This document shows, in pieces, positions 38,196-47,066 of a stretch of DNA of 56,763 nucleotides. Source of the stretch: Acetobacter cerevisiae (GTDB lineage: Bacteria; Pseudomonadota; Alphaproteobacteria; Acetobacterales; Acetobacteraceae); NCBI RefSeq assembly GCF_001580535.1, contig NZ_LHZA01000143.1:1-56763 (forward strand), read 5' to 3'. The notes beneath the pieces were generated by a model that saw nothing but the letters and a program-made list of their open reading frames with translations, was not told where the DNA came from and searched no databases. Within the stretch, counting starts at the first letter, position 1; every line of letters begins with the position of its first letter. Made by a program: the position numbers and the translations under genes.

Positions 38196-38864
38196 TTATT
38201 CCACCGCGGCCCGTAATCCGGCCCCGGCAGCCAGCGGGCAAAGGGGAATGGCGGCAGCCAGAAAGGCCCCCAGCAATTCCAGATCCGGTGCCCATGGCAG
38301 GCCGGTGCGGGCGGCATCAATGGCGGCGGCGCCAAAAATCAGTGCTGGTGTAATGAGTGGCAGCACCAGCAGGGGCAACAGCACACCGCCGCGTCGGGCT
38401 CCCAGCACAATGGAAGCCCCCATGCCGCCGATAAGAGACAGCACCATGGACCCCAGCAGCAGCCCCGCCAGCAAAATAGGCAGGGTGGAGGTGGGCAGGC
38501 CGAGCATGATGGCCAGTGGCACCGCAGCCAGCAGCAGCGGGACGCCGGTGGTCAGCCAGTGTGCGGTGATTTTAGCGAGGGCCACCAGTGACGGCGGCAG
38601 GCCCAGTAGCAGAAGCTGATCAAGTGATCCGTCTTCCAGCTCCGCGCCAAATAAACGGTCCAGCGGCAGCAGGGCTGCCAGCAGGGCACAGACCCAGATA
38701 ATGCCGGGGGCCATATGGCGCAGCAGATCCGGTGAGGGGCCAAGGGCTAACGGAAACAGCGTGCCCGTCAGAATAAAGAAGAGGACTGCGCCCAGCGTGT
38801 CGGCCCCGTGGCGCAGAGCCAGCCGCAGGTCCCGGGCAACCAGAGCGCAAAACAGGCCCATCAT
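38196..38864 (-). CDS. ccmB: Heme exporter protein CcmB
   Basis: The membrane component of the CcmAB transporter used in c-type cytochrome maturation (system I), where it helps release heme-loaded CcmE. The 222-residue protein has six membrane helices. Family features are RDLRLALRHGADTLGAVLFF near the N-terminus and FGAELEDGSLDQLLLLGLPP. The start overlaps the ccmA stop (ATGA). The ccmC-H genes are not in this window, so the system is split at least here. Confidence 0.92.
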   Translation of the reverse strand: MMGLFCALVARDLRLALRHGADTLGAVLFFILTGTLFPLALGPSPDLLRHMAPGIIWVCALLAALLPLDRLFGAELEDGSLDQLLLLGLPPSLVALAKITAHWLTTGVPLLLAAVPLAIMLGLPTSTLPILLAGLLLGSMVLSLIGGMGASIVLGARRGGVLLPLLVLPLITPALIFGAAAIDAARTGLPWAPDLELLGAFLAAAIPLCPLAAGAGLRAAVE

Positions 38865-39514
38865 GCGGCATCTCCTCTCAGGTCAGTCTCGTCAGCACCC
38901 CACCACCCACGGCTCTGGTCCGGCATACCGGGCAGCGCCAGATGGCTGACCTCTCCTAAAGGCAGAGGCACATGCGTTGTGGCGACCACAAGGCCGCCTT
39001 GTGCGCGGTGGGTGGCGATAGCCTGCCCCAGCAGTTCTACAGCAGCGGCGTCCAGCCCGAGGCTTGGCTCATCCAGCAGCCACAGTGGAGCCTGCGCCAG
39101 CAGCACGCGGGCGAGGGCCGTACGGCGCTTCTGGCCAGCAGACAGCAGGCGGGCGGGCAGGGTGGAAAGATGCAGGAGATCCACTGCTTTCAGGGCGGCA
39201 TCCATGTCACCGCCTCCGGCACGGGCGAACAGGGCCAGATTTTCCCGCACCGTCAGGCTGGGCTTTAACGCATCCTGATGCCCCAGATAGGCTACGCGGG
39301 CCGCATGGGCCGTGCGGTCATGCGTAATGGGCTCACCATCCCACAGCAGAGCGCCGCCATCCGGGCGGCGTAATCCGGCCAGAACCCGCAGTAAAGTGGA
39401 CTTGCCAGCGCCATTGGGGCCTGTGAGCAGCAGCGCGCCGCCGCGCTCCAGCGTCAGGCTGACATCATCCAGCACCAGCCGATCCCCCCGGAAAACCGAG
39501 AGAGACTCTGCCAC
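38861..39514 (-). CDS. ccmA: Heme exporter ATP-binding protein CcmA
   Basis: The ATPase of the CcmAB complex (217 residues). It shows Walker [13 protein letters not shown] (about residues 33-44), signature [15 protein letters not shown], Walker [13 protein letters not shown] and the H-region TTHVPL. CcmA uses ATP to release holo-CcmE during cytochrome c maturation. Mature c-type cytochromes are needed for the periplasmic dehydrogenase chain of acetic acid bacteria. Confidence 0.94.
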   Translation of the reverse strand: MAESLSVFRGDRLVLDDVSLTLERGGALLLTGPNGAGKSTLLRVLAGLRRPDGGALLWDGEPITHDRTAHAARVAYLGHQDALKPSLTVRENLALFARAGGGDMDAALKAVDLLHLSTLPARLLSAGQKRRTALARVLLAQAPLWLLDEPSLGLDAAAVELLGQAIATHRAQGGLVVATTHVPLPLGEVSHLALPGMPDQSRGWWGADETDLRGDAA

Positions 39515-39780
39515 CAGCCGGGGTGTGGCATCAGAAGAAAGCTCGGAGATGGGACTTCTCCTTATTGTTACCAGTTAAACACCGCCAAAGCGGGCCTGCT
39601 CGCGTTCTCGTGGTCGCCAGCCCGCTTGTGCCGCGCCAGACTGCCGGTATGTTCTAACGTCATCGGGATATCAAGCCGGCCGCCCGGAAGACCGGGTGAG
39701 CGCAAAACGCCGCACCTGGCGGCGTGCCGGCTCCGGAACGTATCACCAGCCATCGGCTGTGATCGGGGAGAAGGGTAACT
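39515..39780. other. Divergent intergenic region before acnA
   Basis: These 266 bp contain no gene. A possible acnA promoter is TTGTGC, 16 bp, TATGTT near 39626-39653. A 7-bp hairpin ACGCCGC/GCGGCGT lies at 39707-39725, within the likely leader. It carries no T-run, and its role is unknown. Confidence 0.4.
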
Positions 39781-42474
39781 ATGAAGACGGTTGGGCACGA
39801 TTCACTCAAGACAGGTCGCACGCTCTCGGTTGATGGCAAGACCTATCATTATTTTTCCATTCCGGAAGCGGCAAAGACCATTGGCGACGTCAGCCGTCTG
39901 CCTGTTTCGCTGAAAGTGCTGCTGGAAAATGTGCTGCGCTTTGAAGACGGCCATTCCTACAGTGTGGATGACGCCAAGGCGATTGCCGGCTGGCTGCCGG
40001 AAGGCCACAGCAGCAAGGAGGTGCCATTCAAGCCCTCTCGCATTCTGATGCAGGACTTCACCGGCGTGCCGGCAGTGGTTGACCTTGCTGCCATGCGCGA
40101 CGGGATTGTGAAGCTGAACGGCAACCCCCAGAAGGTGAACCCGCTGGTGCCGGTCAATCTGGTGATTGACCACTCCGTGATGGTGGACGTCTACGGTTCG
40201 CAGGACGCGCTGCAGAAAAACATCACGCTGGAATTTGAGCGCAATGGTGAGCGTTATGCGTTCCTGCGCTGGGGTCAGGAAGCGTTCGAGAATTTCTCGG
40301 TCGTGCCGCCGGATACCGGCATCTGCCATCAGGTGAACCTGGAATATATCGCTCAGGTTGCCTGGACCGCGAATGTGGACGGCAAAGAGTATGTCTATCC
40401 GGACTCACTGTATGGCACGGATAGCCACACCACCATGATCAACGGCCTTGGCGTGCTGGGCTGGGGTGTTGGCGGTATTGAGGCTGAAGCCGCCATGCTC
40501 GGCCAGCCGATTGCCATGCTGGTGCCGGATGTGATCGGCTTCCGCCTGACGGGCAAGATGCCTGAGGGGGCGACGGCGACCGATCTGGTGCTGACAGTCA
40601 CCCAGATGCTCCGCAAAAAGGGCGTGGTTGGCAAATTTGTTGAGTTCTTTGGCCCGGCTCTGGACCACCTGCCGGTGGCTGACCGTGCGACCATTGCCAA
40701 CATGGCTCCGGAATATGGCGCAACCTGTGGCTTCTTCCCGGTTGATACGCTCACGCTGGACTTCCTGCGTGAAACCGGCCGTGACGAACACCGCATTAAA
40801 CTGACGGAAGAATATCTGCGCGCGCAGGACATGTTCCGCACGGCAGAAACGCCGGAACCGGTCTTTACCGATATTCTGGAACTCGACCTGTCCACGGTTG
40901 TGCCGTCCATCTCCGGCCCTAAACGCCCGCAGGACCGTGTGGTGCTGAAGGAAGCCAAGACGGCGTTTGAAAAAGAACTGACCTCTTCTCTGGGCGTGCC
41001 GGCGAACGACGCGAACAAGAAAGTGCCGGTGGCCGGGACCAATTATGAAATTGGTCAAGGCGATATCGTCATTGCCGCGATCACGTCCTGCACCAACACC
41101 TCCAATCCGGCGGTGCTGATTGCCGCGGGTCTGGTGGCCCGCAAGGCGCGCGCTCTTGGCCTGAAGCCGAAACCGTGGGTGAAGACCTCTCTGGCTCCCG
41201 GTTCTCAGGTGGTGACGGACTATCTGGACCGTTCCAAACTGTCTGAAGATCTGGACGCACTGGGCTTCAACACGGTGGGGTATGGCTGCACCACCTGTAT
41301 CGGGAACTCCGGTCCGCTGCCGTCTCACATTGTGGACGCCATTGAGAACAACAACCTCGTTGCGGTGTCTGTTCTGTCTGGTAACCGTAACTTTGAGGGC
41401 CGTATTTCCCCCAACGTGCGGGCCAACTATCTTGCCAGCCCGCCGCTGGTGGTTGCCTACTCTCTGCTGGGCACCATGCGGAAGGATATCACCACGGAGC
41501 CACTGGGCACATCCAAGGATGGCAAGCCCGTCTATCTGAAAGATATCTGGCCTTCCAACAAGGAAATCGCGGACCTGATCGGCTCGTCCATCAACCGTGA
41601 AGAGTTTATCCAGCGCTACAAGAACGTGTCCAAGGGCACGAAGGAGTGGCAGGACCTCAAGGTGGCCACCGGGTCTGAAACCTACAAGTGGGATTCCAAA
41701 TCCACCTACGTGCAGGATCCGCCGTACTTCAAGGACATCACGCACGAACCCACCGCGCCGGGCAACATTGAGAACGCCCGTATTCTGGCGCTGCTGGGTG
41801 ACAACATCACGACCGACCATATTTCTCCGGCCGGTGCCATCAAGAAAGACTCTCCGGCTGGCCGGTATCTGATGGAACACGGTGTGGAGCCGCGGGACTT
41901 CAACTCCTACGGCTCACGCCGCGGGAATGACCGCGTGATGGTCCGTGGCACCTTTGCCAATATCCGCATCAAGAACGAGATGCTGCCCGGCACGGAAGGG
42001 GGACTGTCCAGGCACTTCCCGGATGGCAAGGAAGGCGCGATCTATGATGTCGCCATGGAATACAAGAAAGAGGGCACCCCTCTGGTTGTGTTTGGTGGCA
42101 AGGAATACGGCATGGGGTCCTCGCGTGACTGGGCGGCCAAAGGCACCCTGCTGCTGGGCATCAAGGCTGTGATTGCAGAAAGCTTTGAGCGTATCCACCG
42201 CTCCAACCTTGTGGGCATGGGCGTGCTGCCCCTGCTGTTCAAGGATGGCGTGACGCGCCAGACCCTGAACCTGAAGGGTGATGAGACCATCACCATCAAA
42301 GGGCTGGAAAAAATCACGCCGCGTATGGACGTCACCATGACGATTACGCGGGCTGATGGGTCTACGCAGGATGTGGAGCTTCTGTGCCGCGTCGATACAC
42401 TGGACGAAGTTGAGTATTACCGGCATGGTGGCATTCTCCAGTATGTGTTGCGTGGGATGACCAAAGCTGCCTGA
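39781..42474 (+). CDS. acnA: Aconitate hydratase A
   Basis: A TCA-cycle enzyme that interconverts citrate and isocitrate; strong TCA flux supports acetate resistance and over-oxidation in Acetobacter. The 897-residue length is typical of AcnA/IRP1-type enzymes. The 4Fe-4S ligands lie in [10 protein letters not shown] and [15 protein letters not shown] (Cys at about residues 438, 504 and 507). The swivel domain begins near [21 protein letters not shown], with [11 protein letters not shown] and [16 protein letters not shown]. Monocistronic, ending at a strong terminator. Confidence 0.97.
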   Translation: MKTVGHDSLKTGRTLSVDGKTYHYFSIPEAAKTIGDVSRLPVSLKVLLENVLRFEDGHSYSVDDAKAIAGWLPEGHSSKEVPFKPSRILMQDFTGVPAVVDLAAMRDGIVKLNGNPQKVNPLVPVNLVIDHSVMVDVYGSQDALQKNITLEFERNGERYAFLRWGQEAFENFSVVPPDTGICHQVNLEYIAQVAWTANVDGKEYVYPDSLYGTDSHTTMINGLGVLGWGVGGIEAEAAMLGQPIAMLVPDVIGFRLTGKMPEGATATDLVLTVTQMLRKKGVVGKFVEFFGPALDHLPVADRATIANMAPEYGATCGFFPVDTLTLDFLRETGRDEHRIKLTEEYLRAQDMFRTAETPEPVFTDILELDLSTVVPSISGPKRPQDRVVLKEAKTAFEKELTSSLGVPANDANKKVPVAGTNYEIGQGDIVIAAITSCTNTSNPAVLIAAGLVARKARALGLKPKPWVKTSLAPGSQVVTDYLDRSKLSEDLDALGFNTVGYGCTTCIGNSGPLPSHIVDAIENNNLVAVSVLSGNRNFEGRISPNVRANYLASPPLVVAYSLLGTMRKDITTEPLGTSKDGKPVYLKDIWPSNKEIADLIGSSINREEFIQRYKNVSKGTKEWQDLKVATGSETYKWDSKSTYVQDPPYFKDITHEPTAPGNIENARILALLGDNITTDHISPAGAIKKDSPAGRYLMEHGVEPRDFNSYGSRRGNDRVMVRGTFANIRIKNEMLPGTEGGLSRHFPDGKEGAIYDVAMEYKKEGTPLVVFGGKEYGMGSSRDWAAKGTLLLGIKAVIAESFERIHRSNLVGMGVLPLLFKDGVTRQTLNLKGDETITIKGLEKITPRMDVTMTITRADGSTQDVELLCRVDTLDEVEYYRHGGILQYVLRGMTKAA

Positions 42475-42505
42475 CGATTTTCTTGTTCCATCGGAACATC
42501 AGAAT

Positions 42506-42536
42506 GCCGGCCCGGATAACTCCGGGCCGGCTTTTT
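42506..42536 (+). terminator. Intrinsic terminator of acnA
   Basis: GCCGGCCCGGA (42506-42516) and TCCGGGCCGGC (42521-42531) form a perfect 11-bp stem with a TAAC loop, followed by five T residues. It lies 31 nt after the acnA stop and only 20 nt before the GTG of the next gene, so it also sits in that gene's 5' region. Confidence 0.92.
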
Positions 42537-42556
42537 GCCTTGAAAATGAACCTGTT

Positions 42557-43303
42557 GTGCTCGACGCACAGGATATTCACAAAAGCTTTGGGGACGGTGC
42601 CATTCTTGGGGGCGTCTCCCTTCAGGTACGCAAGGGGGAGCTGGTCTCCATCATCGGCCCCTCAGGGTGCGGGAAATCGACTTTTCTGCGTTGCCTGAAT
42701 TTTCTGGAAATTCCCGACCGTGGCACCATTAACGCCATGGGAGTGACCATTGCGCGGGACGGCGGCCCCTGGCGGCGTGCGGATGAGCATGTGGCCCATC
42801 GGCTCCGCACCCATGTGGGCATGGTTTTTCAAAGTTTTAATCTTTTCCCGCATCTGAGCGTGCTTGATAACGTCCTGCTTGGCCCGCGTGTTGTAAAGCG
42901 CGAGACCGGACCTGCCGAGCGGGATGAAGCCATGGCTCTGCTGGAAAAGGTCGGGCTGGGCCGTGTGGCGCAGCGTTACCCTGTTTCTCTCTCCGGCGGG
43001 CAGCAGCAGCGGGCGGCCATTGCGCGCGCGCTGGCCATGCGGCCGGAGATCATGCTGTATGACGAACCGACCTCGGCACTGGACCCCATTGTGGCGGAGG
43101 AAGTGCTGGGCGTGATGCGCAAGCTGGATGATGAAGGCATGACGCAGATTATTGTGACGCACGATATGCGTTTTGCGCAGGTGGCTTCGGACACAATTGT
43201 TTATATGGATGGCGGCCACATTATTGAATCTGGCCCCCCGGAAACCCTGTGTGTTAATCCGGCGGATGATCGGACACGGCGCTTTTTGAGGACTGTTTTG
43301 TGA
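42557..43303 (+). CDS. Polar amino-acid ABC transporter, ATP-binding protein
   Basis: A 248-residue GlnQ/HisP-type ATPase driving amino-acid import. Walker A is GPSGCGKSTF (about residues 34-43), Q-loop FQSFNLFPH, signature LSGGQQQRAAIARAL, Walker B IMLYDEPTSALDP, and H-loop IIVTHDM. An insertion with two arginines follows INAMG (residues about 63-80), as in histidine/polar amino-acid types. GTG at 42557 is the only usable start in frame. It overlaps the next gene by 4 bases (GTGA), so the two are coupled. The acnA terminator is only 20 nt upstream, which leaves no normal promoter space. Confidence 0.92.
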   Translation: MLDAQDIHKSFGDGAILGGVSLQVRKGELVSIIGPSGCGKSTFLRCLNFLEIPDRGTINAMGVTIARDGGPWRRADEHVAHRLRTHVGMVFQSFNLFPHLSVLDNVLLGPRVVKRETGPAERDEAMALLEKVGLGRVAQRYPVSLSGGQQQRAAIARALAMRPEIMLYDEPTSALDPIVAEEVLGVMRKLDDEGMTQIIVTHDMRFAQVASDTIVYMDGGHIIESGPPETLCVNPADDRTRRFLRTVL

Positions 43304-44862
43304 AACACGGCATGCGGCGCCATCTGGCCCGTTTTCTAACCGTTCCACAGTGGATTGTGTGCGCAATGGTTCTGGTGCTGCTGGCCGGGGCAGGGGGCGT
43401 GGCCCCTCAGGCTGCCCGTGCGGAACAGCCTTTGCGCTGGGCGGCCGATGCCTCGGCGGATGTGCCCTATACCTTTCACGATCTGAATGATCAGTCCCGC
43501 CTGACCGGGTTTGAATATGACCTGATGCAGTCTCTGGGCGAGCATATCCACACGCCCCTGCAATTTGTGCAGAATGACTGGGATGGTCTGATCCCCGGCC
43601 TCCAGCGCGGCCTGTATGAGATGGTGATCTGCGGGATTGAGATCACGCCCGAGCATGCCGAAGGGATTGATTTCAGCGCGCCGTATTATGTGACGTCTGA
43701 GCGGATTGTGGTGCGGCGCAATGGTCCGGCTCTGACCGGGCTCGATGCGTTGAATGGCCATGTTGTCGGCACCATCAAGGCCACGCAGGCGGAGCGCATT
43801 CTGGCCAATCATCCGCAGGTGCAGGTCCGCACCTATGATGAAGAGACCAATGTTTTTATGGATCTGGTCAATGGCCGCACGGATGCGGTGCTGATCGATG
43901 GCCCGATTGCCCAGTATTACGGCGCGACCAACCCGGACCTTCTGGTGGTGGGTGAGCCGATTGGCACGGTCTCCTACGGGATTGCCTTTGCCAAAGGGAA
44001 GAATGCCGCGCTGCGGGAGCAGGTGAATACCGCTCTGGAAGCCATGAAGAAAGATGGCAGCCTGCACCGTATTCTGGCGCGCTGGAATTTGTGGACGCCG
44101 CAGACAGCGGCCTGGGCTGAAGATGCCTCCACACCAGAAATCGAGCCGACAAGCTGGAATGATTACGTAGCCGCGTTGCACGGCTCTTCCGGCTGGCACG
44201 CCAAAGTGGCGCGTTATGCAAGCTTCCTGCCACTGCTGGCCAAAGGGGCTGTGCTCACCCTTCTGGTCTCTCTGTGTGCCATGGTGCTGGCTGTCGGGCT
44301 GGGGCTGACGCTTGCCTTGCTACGGCTCTATGGCCCGGCTCCGCTGGCCACGCTCTCTTCGCTCTATGTTGAGATTGTGCGTGGCACGCCACTGCTGATC
44401 CAGATTTTGCTGATTTTTTACGGTCTGCCGCAATGTGGCCTGAACCTGACCCCGTTTGTGGCCGGAGTGCTGGCCCTTGGGCTGAACTACGCTGCGTATG
44501 AAGCGGAAAATTATCGGGCCGGGTTGCAGTCCGTCGCGCGCGGGCAGATGGAAGCAGCTCTCGCGCTGAATATGACGCACGTGCAGGCGCTCCGCTACGT
44601 GGTCGTGCCGCAGGCCTTCCGGCTGGTGATGCCGGTCATGACGAATGACTTCATTTCTCTGCTGAAGGATTCCTCGCTGGTCAGCGTGATTACCCTTACA
44701 GAACTGACGCAGACCTATATCCGTCTTTCCTCGACCTACTTTGACTATTTTGGTACGGGTCTGATGGTTGGCGGGGCGTATCTTCTGCTGGGTCTGCCGT
44801 TTGTCCGGCTGGCTCGGATGGCGGAGAAAAAACTCTCTCAACCCCATATCAGGCGGCGTTAA
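43300..44862 (+). CDS. Amino-acid ABC transporter, fused binding protein and permease
   Basis: A 520-residue fusion. After a signal/anchor helix (about residues 13-42, ending ARAEQ) comes a periplasmic solute-binding domain (about residues 45-270, LTGFEYDLMQSLGEHI, GIEITPEHAEGIDFSAPYY). A GlnP-type permease follows (about residues 305-510) with helices and the EAA loop AALALNMTHVQALRYVVVPQAFR. Such SBP-permease fusions occur in the PAAT family, and the lipid-tethered state is replaced by covalent fusion. With the upstream ATPase it forms a complete importer. The ligand is not readable, though the fold suggests glutamine, glutamate or another polar amino acid. Confidence 0.92.
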   Translation: MKHGMRRHLARFLTVPQWIVCAMVLVLLAGAGGVAPQAARAEQPLRWAADASADVPYTFHDLNDQSRLTGFEYDLMQSLGEHIHTPLQFVQNDWDGLIPGLQRGLYEMVICGIEITPEHAEGIDFSAPYYVTSERIVVRRNGPALTGLDALNGHVVGTIKATQAERILANHPQVQVRTYDEETNVFMDLVNGRTDAVLIDGPIAQYYGATNPDLLVVGEPIGTVSYGIAFAKGKNAALREQVNTALEAMKKDGSLHRILARWNLWTPQTAAWAEDASTPEIEPTSWNDYVAALHGSSGWHAKVARYASFLPLLAKGAVLTLLVSLCAMVLAVGLGLTLALLRLYGPAPLATLSSLYVEIVRGTPLLIQILLIFYGLPQCGLNLTPFVAGVLALGLNYAAYEAENYRAGLQSVARGQMEAALALNMTHVQALRYVVVPQAFRLVMPVMTNDFISLLKDSSLVSVITLTELTQTYIRLSSTYFDYFGTGLMVGGAYLLLGLPFVRLARMAEKKLSQPHIRRR

Positions 44863-44949
44863 ACCCGCCTGCCAATGCGCTTAGGGCATGGCGGGGCCGA
44901 GAACTCACTATATTGTCTCTCTCAGGAGCATGCTTCACAAATGACACAA

Positions 44950-44972
44950 ATAACCTGATAGGTTTGGGTTAT
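44950..44972 (+). promoter_or_regulatory. Inverted repeat upstream of the LysR gene
   Basis: ATAACC (44950-44955) and GGTTAT (44967-44972) form a perfect inverted repeat with an 11-bp spacer, 116 bp before the regulator's start. Such spacing is similar to LysR-type operator geometry. It may be an autoregulatory site. Confidence 0.35.
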
Positions 44973-45088
44973 CATCTGTTTCTGTCTGAGGGTGTAGGAC
45001 GCGGCGCAAGAACCGGGCTGTCCGGTCCGATTATCCTGAGGGTGGCGGCGGGTTATGGCGGAATTTCTGCAAAAAAGTCCGGGATTGA

Positions 45089-45994
45089 ATGGATCTTCTT
45101 TCAGCATTGCACAGCTTTGTCCGCGTGGCGGCCACAGGCTCCTTTTCCGCTGTTTCGCGAGAGACAGGGGTTAGTCAACCGACGATTTCCCGCCATATTG
45201 CGTTGCTGGAAGCGCATTACGGCACAACGCTGTTCGCGCGTACCACCCGCAGCCTGATGATGACGGAAGACGGGCGCAGCCTGCTTCCGCATGCGTACGA
45301 AGTGCTGGAAATTCTGGAAACGGCAGAAACCGTTCTGGGCCGCCGGAGGGCGTCTGTCTCCGGTCTGGTCCGGTTAGGAATGACAACGGCCTTCGGGCTG
45401 TATTTCACCAGCCGTCTGGGTGAGCTGCTGGAACGGCACCCCGATCTTTCCGTCGAAGTTGTGATCCGCGATGGGTTTGGGGATCTTGTGGAAGAAGGGC
45501 TGGATCTGGCCGTCCGCGTTGGCGACATTGCCGAAGGCTCCCTGATTGCCCGCAAGCTGGGTGTGGTCCGTAAGTGGCTGGTCGCCTCTCCGGCCTGTCT
45601 GGCCCGCTGTGGTACGCCGGAACACCCCAGAGATCTCCCGGAATATCCTGCCATTGTCTATAACTATGGCGGCGGCCGGCATGACTGGCACCTGTTCCGG
45701 GATGAGGAAGAAAGCGTTATCGCACCGTCTACCGTGTTCCGCGCTAATAGTAGCGAGGCCGTTCTGTCTGCCGTTCTGGCGGATATCGGGATTGGCCTGC
45801 TGCCGGAATTTCAGGTGCGTGAGGGTGTAGAGGAAGGCAAGCTCGTCCGGCTTTTCCCGGACTGGCGTATTCCCAATCTGCCCTTCTATGCCGTGCATAC
45901 CGGCCCGCGCACATTGCCGCTCCGCACCCGGACAGTTCTGGATTTTCTGGTGGAAGTCTCTTCAGAAGTCCTGCGGGACGATCTGTCTGGCTGA
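45089..45994 (+). CDS. LysR-family transcriptional regulator
   Basis: A 301-residue LTTR. The N-terminal winged helix-turn-helix is clear (LHSFVRVAATGSFSAVSRETGVSQPTISR, here residues 7-35, given by its ends: LHSFVRVAATGSFS and GVSQPTISR). The effector domain runs from about residue 90 with two Rossmann-like halves (DLAVRVGDI, ASPACLARCGTPEHPRDL). It belongs to the CrgA/AaeR-like group, which often regulates adjacent oxidoreductases or efflux genes. Its target here is unknown; neighbours are an ABC importer upstream in the same direction and a convergent unknown gene. Confidence 0.9.
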   Translation: MDLLSALHSFVRVAATGSFSAVSRETGVSQPTISRHIALLEAHYGTTLFARTTRSLMMTEDGRSLLPHAYEVLEILETAETVLGRRRASVSGLVRLGMTTAFGLYFTSRLGELLERHPDLSVEVVIRDGFGDLVEEGLDLAVRVGDIAEGSLIARKLGVVRKWLVASPACLARCGTPEHPRDLPEYPAIVYNYGGGRHDWHLFRDEEESVIAPSTVFRANSSEAVLSAVLADIGIGLLPEFQVREGVEEGKLVRLFPDWRIPNLPFYAVHTGPRTLPLRTRTVLDFLVEVSSEVLRDDLSG

Positions 45995-46038
45995 CCGGAC
46001 GTTGTGGGCGGGCCAATGCCGCCCACTGCACCGCCCTT

Positions 46039-47004
46039 TTAGCTATGAAAGCCGGGGTCTGTGGCAACGGCTGGCGGCAGAGGAACGCTGCTGTCCATCT
46101 CGCCTTTGTAACTCTTGCGCAGGTAAGGCAGCCAGCCTTTCAGCCAGTTATCGGTCCGGCCTACAAAATCAGCCACCACAGGCGCGTCCGCCATACCACC
46201 ATGTGACCAGTTCTCCGGGGAGCCCGGCACAGTCGCTTTCGGGCCGGGCAGCGCCGGGCTGATCAGGGTGTGAATGGTCGCAAAATCCACGCCTTTTCCA
46301 GATTTACTTTTTTCAATGCGCGTCCATGCCGCATCCACCAGCACCGGCGGGAGCTGAAAGCCCATCATGCCCAGTCGTTGCAGGGCAGGCGGGATGAAGA
46401 GCGGGCTGCTCATCATACCCTGCAGAGCCTGATTGGATGTGAGGAACAAATTGTTGGCCACCTTGATGGGGGACGTCATCCAGCATTCTGTCCGGTTGCC
46501 GTCCTGCGGCAGGTCTCCCACCGTAAAGTTAAAGGTGTTGTGGCACTGGGCTGGCAACTGTTCTGTTTCAGAGGTCGGGAGAGATTGCGTCGTGGCCTGC
46601 GCAATGATGAAGCCGGTGACGGCCCCCTGTTCTGAACGCACGAAGATGGAGGTCAGCACCTCTCCGTGGTCAACGTCATCCTGATAGTTCAGGACCGGAT
46701 GCCATTTGCCCGCAGGAAGCGGGAGCTGCCGCCCGGCAAAGGGAATTACGCCTTCAAACTGCGCATCCATCGGCGGCTGCGAGATCATGCGCCGTCCTTC
46801 ATCTGCGTTGGGCTGTGCATCCGTGCTTGTGGCCGAGCGGCCCATCATATGGCCCACTTTGGACGTCAGCGTTCCATAATAAGGCAGCCGATTGACCAGC
46901 CAGGGGGCCGGGAACAGCACGGAAAACACTCCGCACACACCGGTAGTAATCAGGGCGGTGCGCCACAGGGGCGCCCGTTGCCAGAGGCGGGTAAAAGCGG
47001 ACAT
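46039..47004 (-). CDS. Unknown membrane-anchored protein, 321 aa
   Basis: I do not recognise this family. There is one N-terminal membrane segment (about residues 15-38, preceded by basic residues), so the rest is probably periplasmic. The soluble part has two cysteines (in AQCHNTF and TECWMTS, about residues 153 and 173) that could form a disulfide, and a region (about residues 80-150) with a beta-rich pattern, FEGVIPFAGRQLPLPAGKWHPV. It is the last of three genes on this strand, 62 nt after the AAA+ gene, and is probably co-transcribed. It may be the periplasmic partner or client of that ATPase. Confidence 0.7.
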   Translation of the reverse strand: MSAFTRLWQRAPLWRTALITTGVCGVFSVLFPAPWLVNRLPYYGTLTSKVGHMMGRSATSTDAQPNADEGRRMISQPPMDAQFEGVIPFAGRQLPLPAGKWHPVLNYQDDVDHGEVLTSIFVRSEQGAVTGFIIAQATTQSLPTSETEQLPAQCHNTFNFTVGDLPQDGNRTECWMTSPIKVANNLFLTSNQALQGMMSSPLFIPPALQRLGMMGFQLPPVLVDAAWTRIEKSKSGKGVDFATIHTLISPALPGPKATVPGSPENWSHGGMADAPVVADFVGRTDNWLKGWLPYLRKSYKGEMDSSVPLPPAVATDPGFHS

Positions 47005-47066
47005 GCCGGGTTGCTCAGTTCACACAGTTCAAAGGCGGAAGGTAAGGCCAGTCGGGAAGACTGGCC

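Noticed and set aside
40405-41880. A 491-codon minus-strand ORF across acnA
   Set aside because: It is antisense to aconitase, with an unlikely His/Arg/Gln-rich product.
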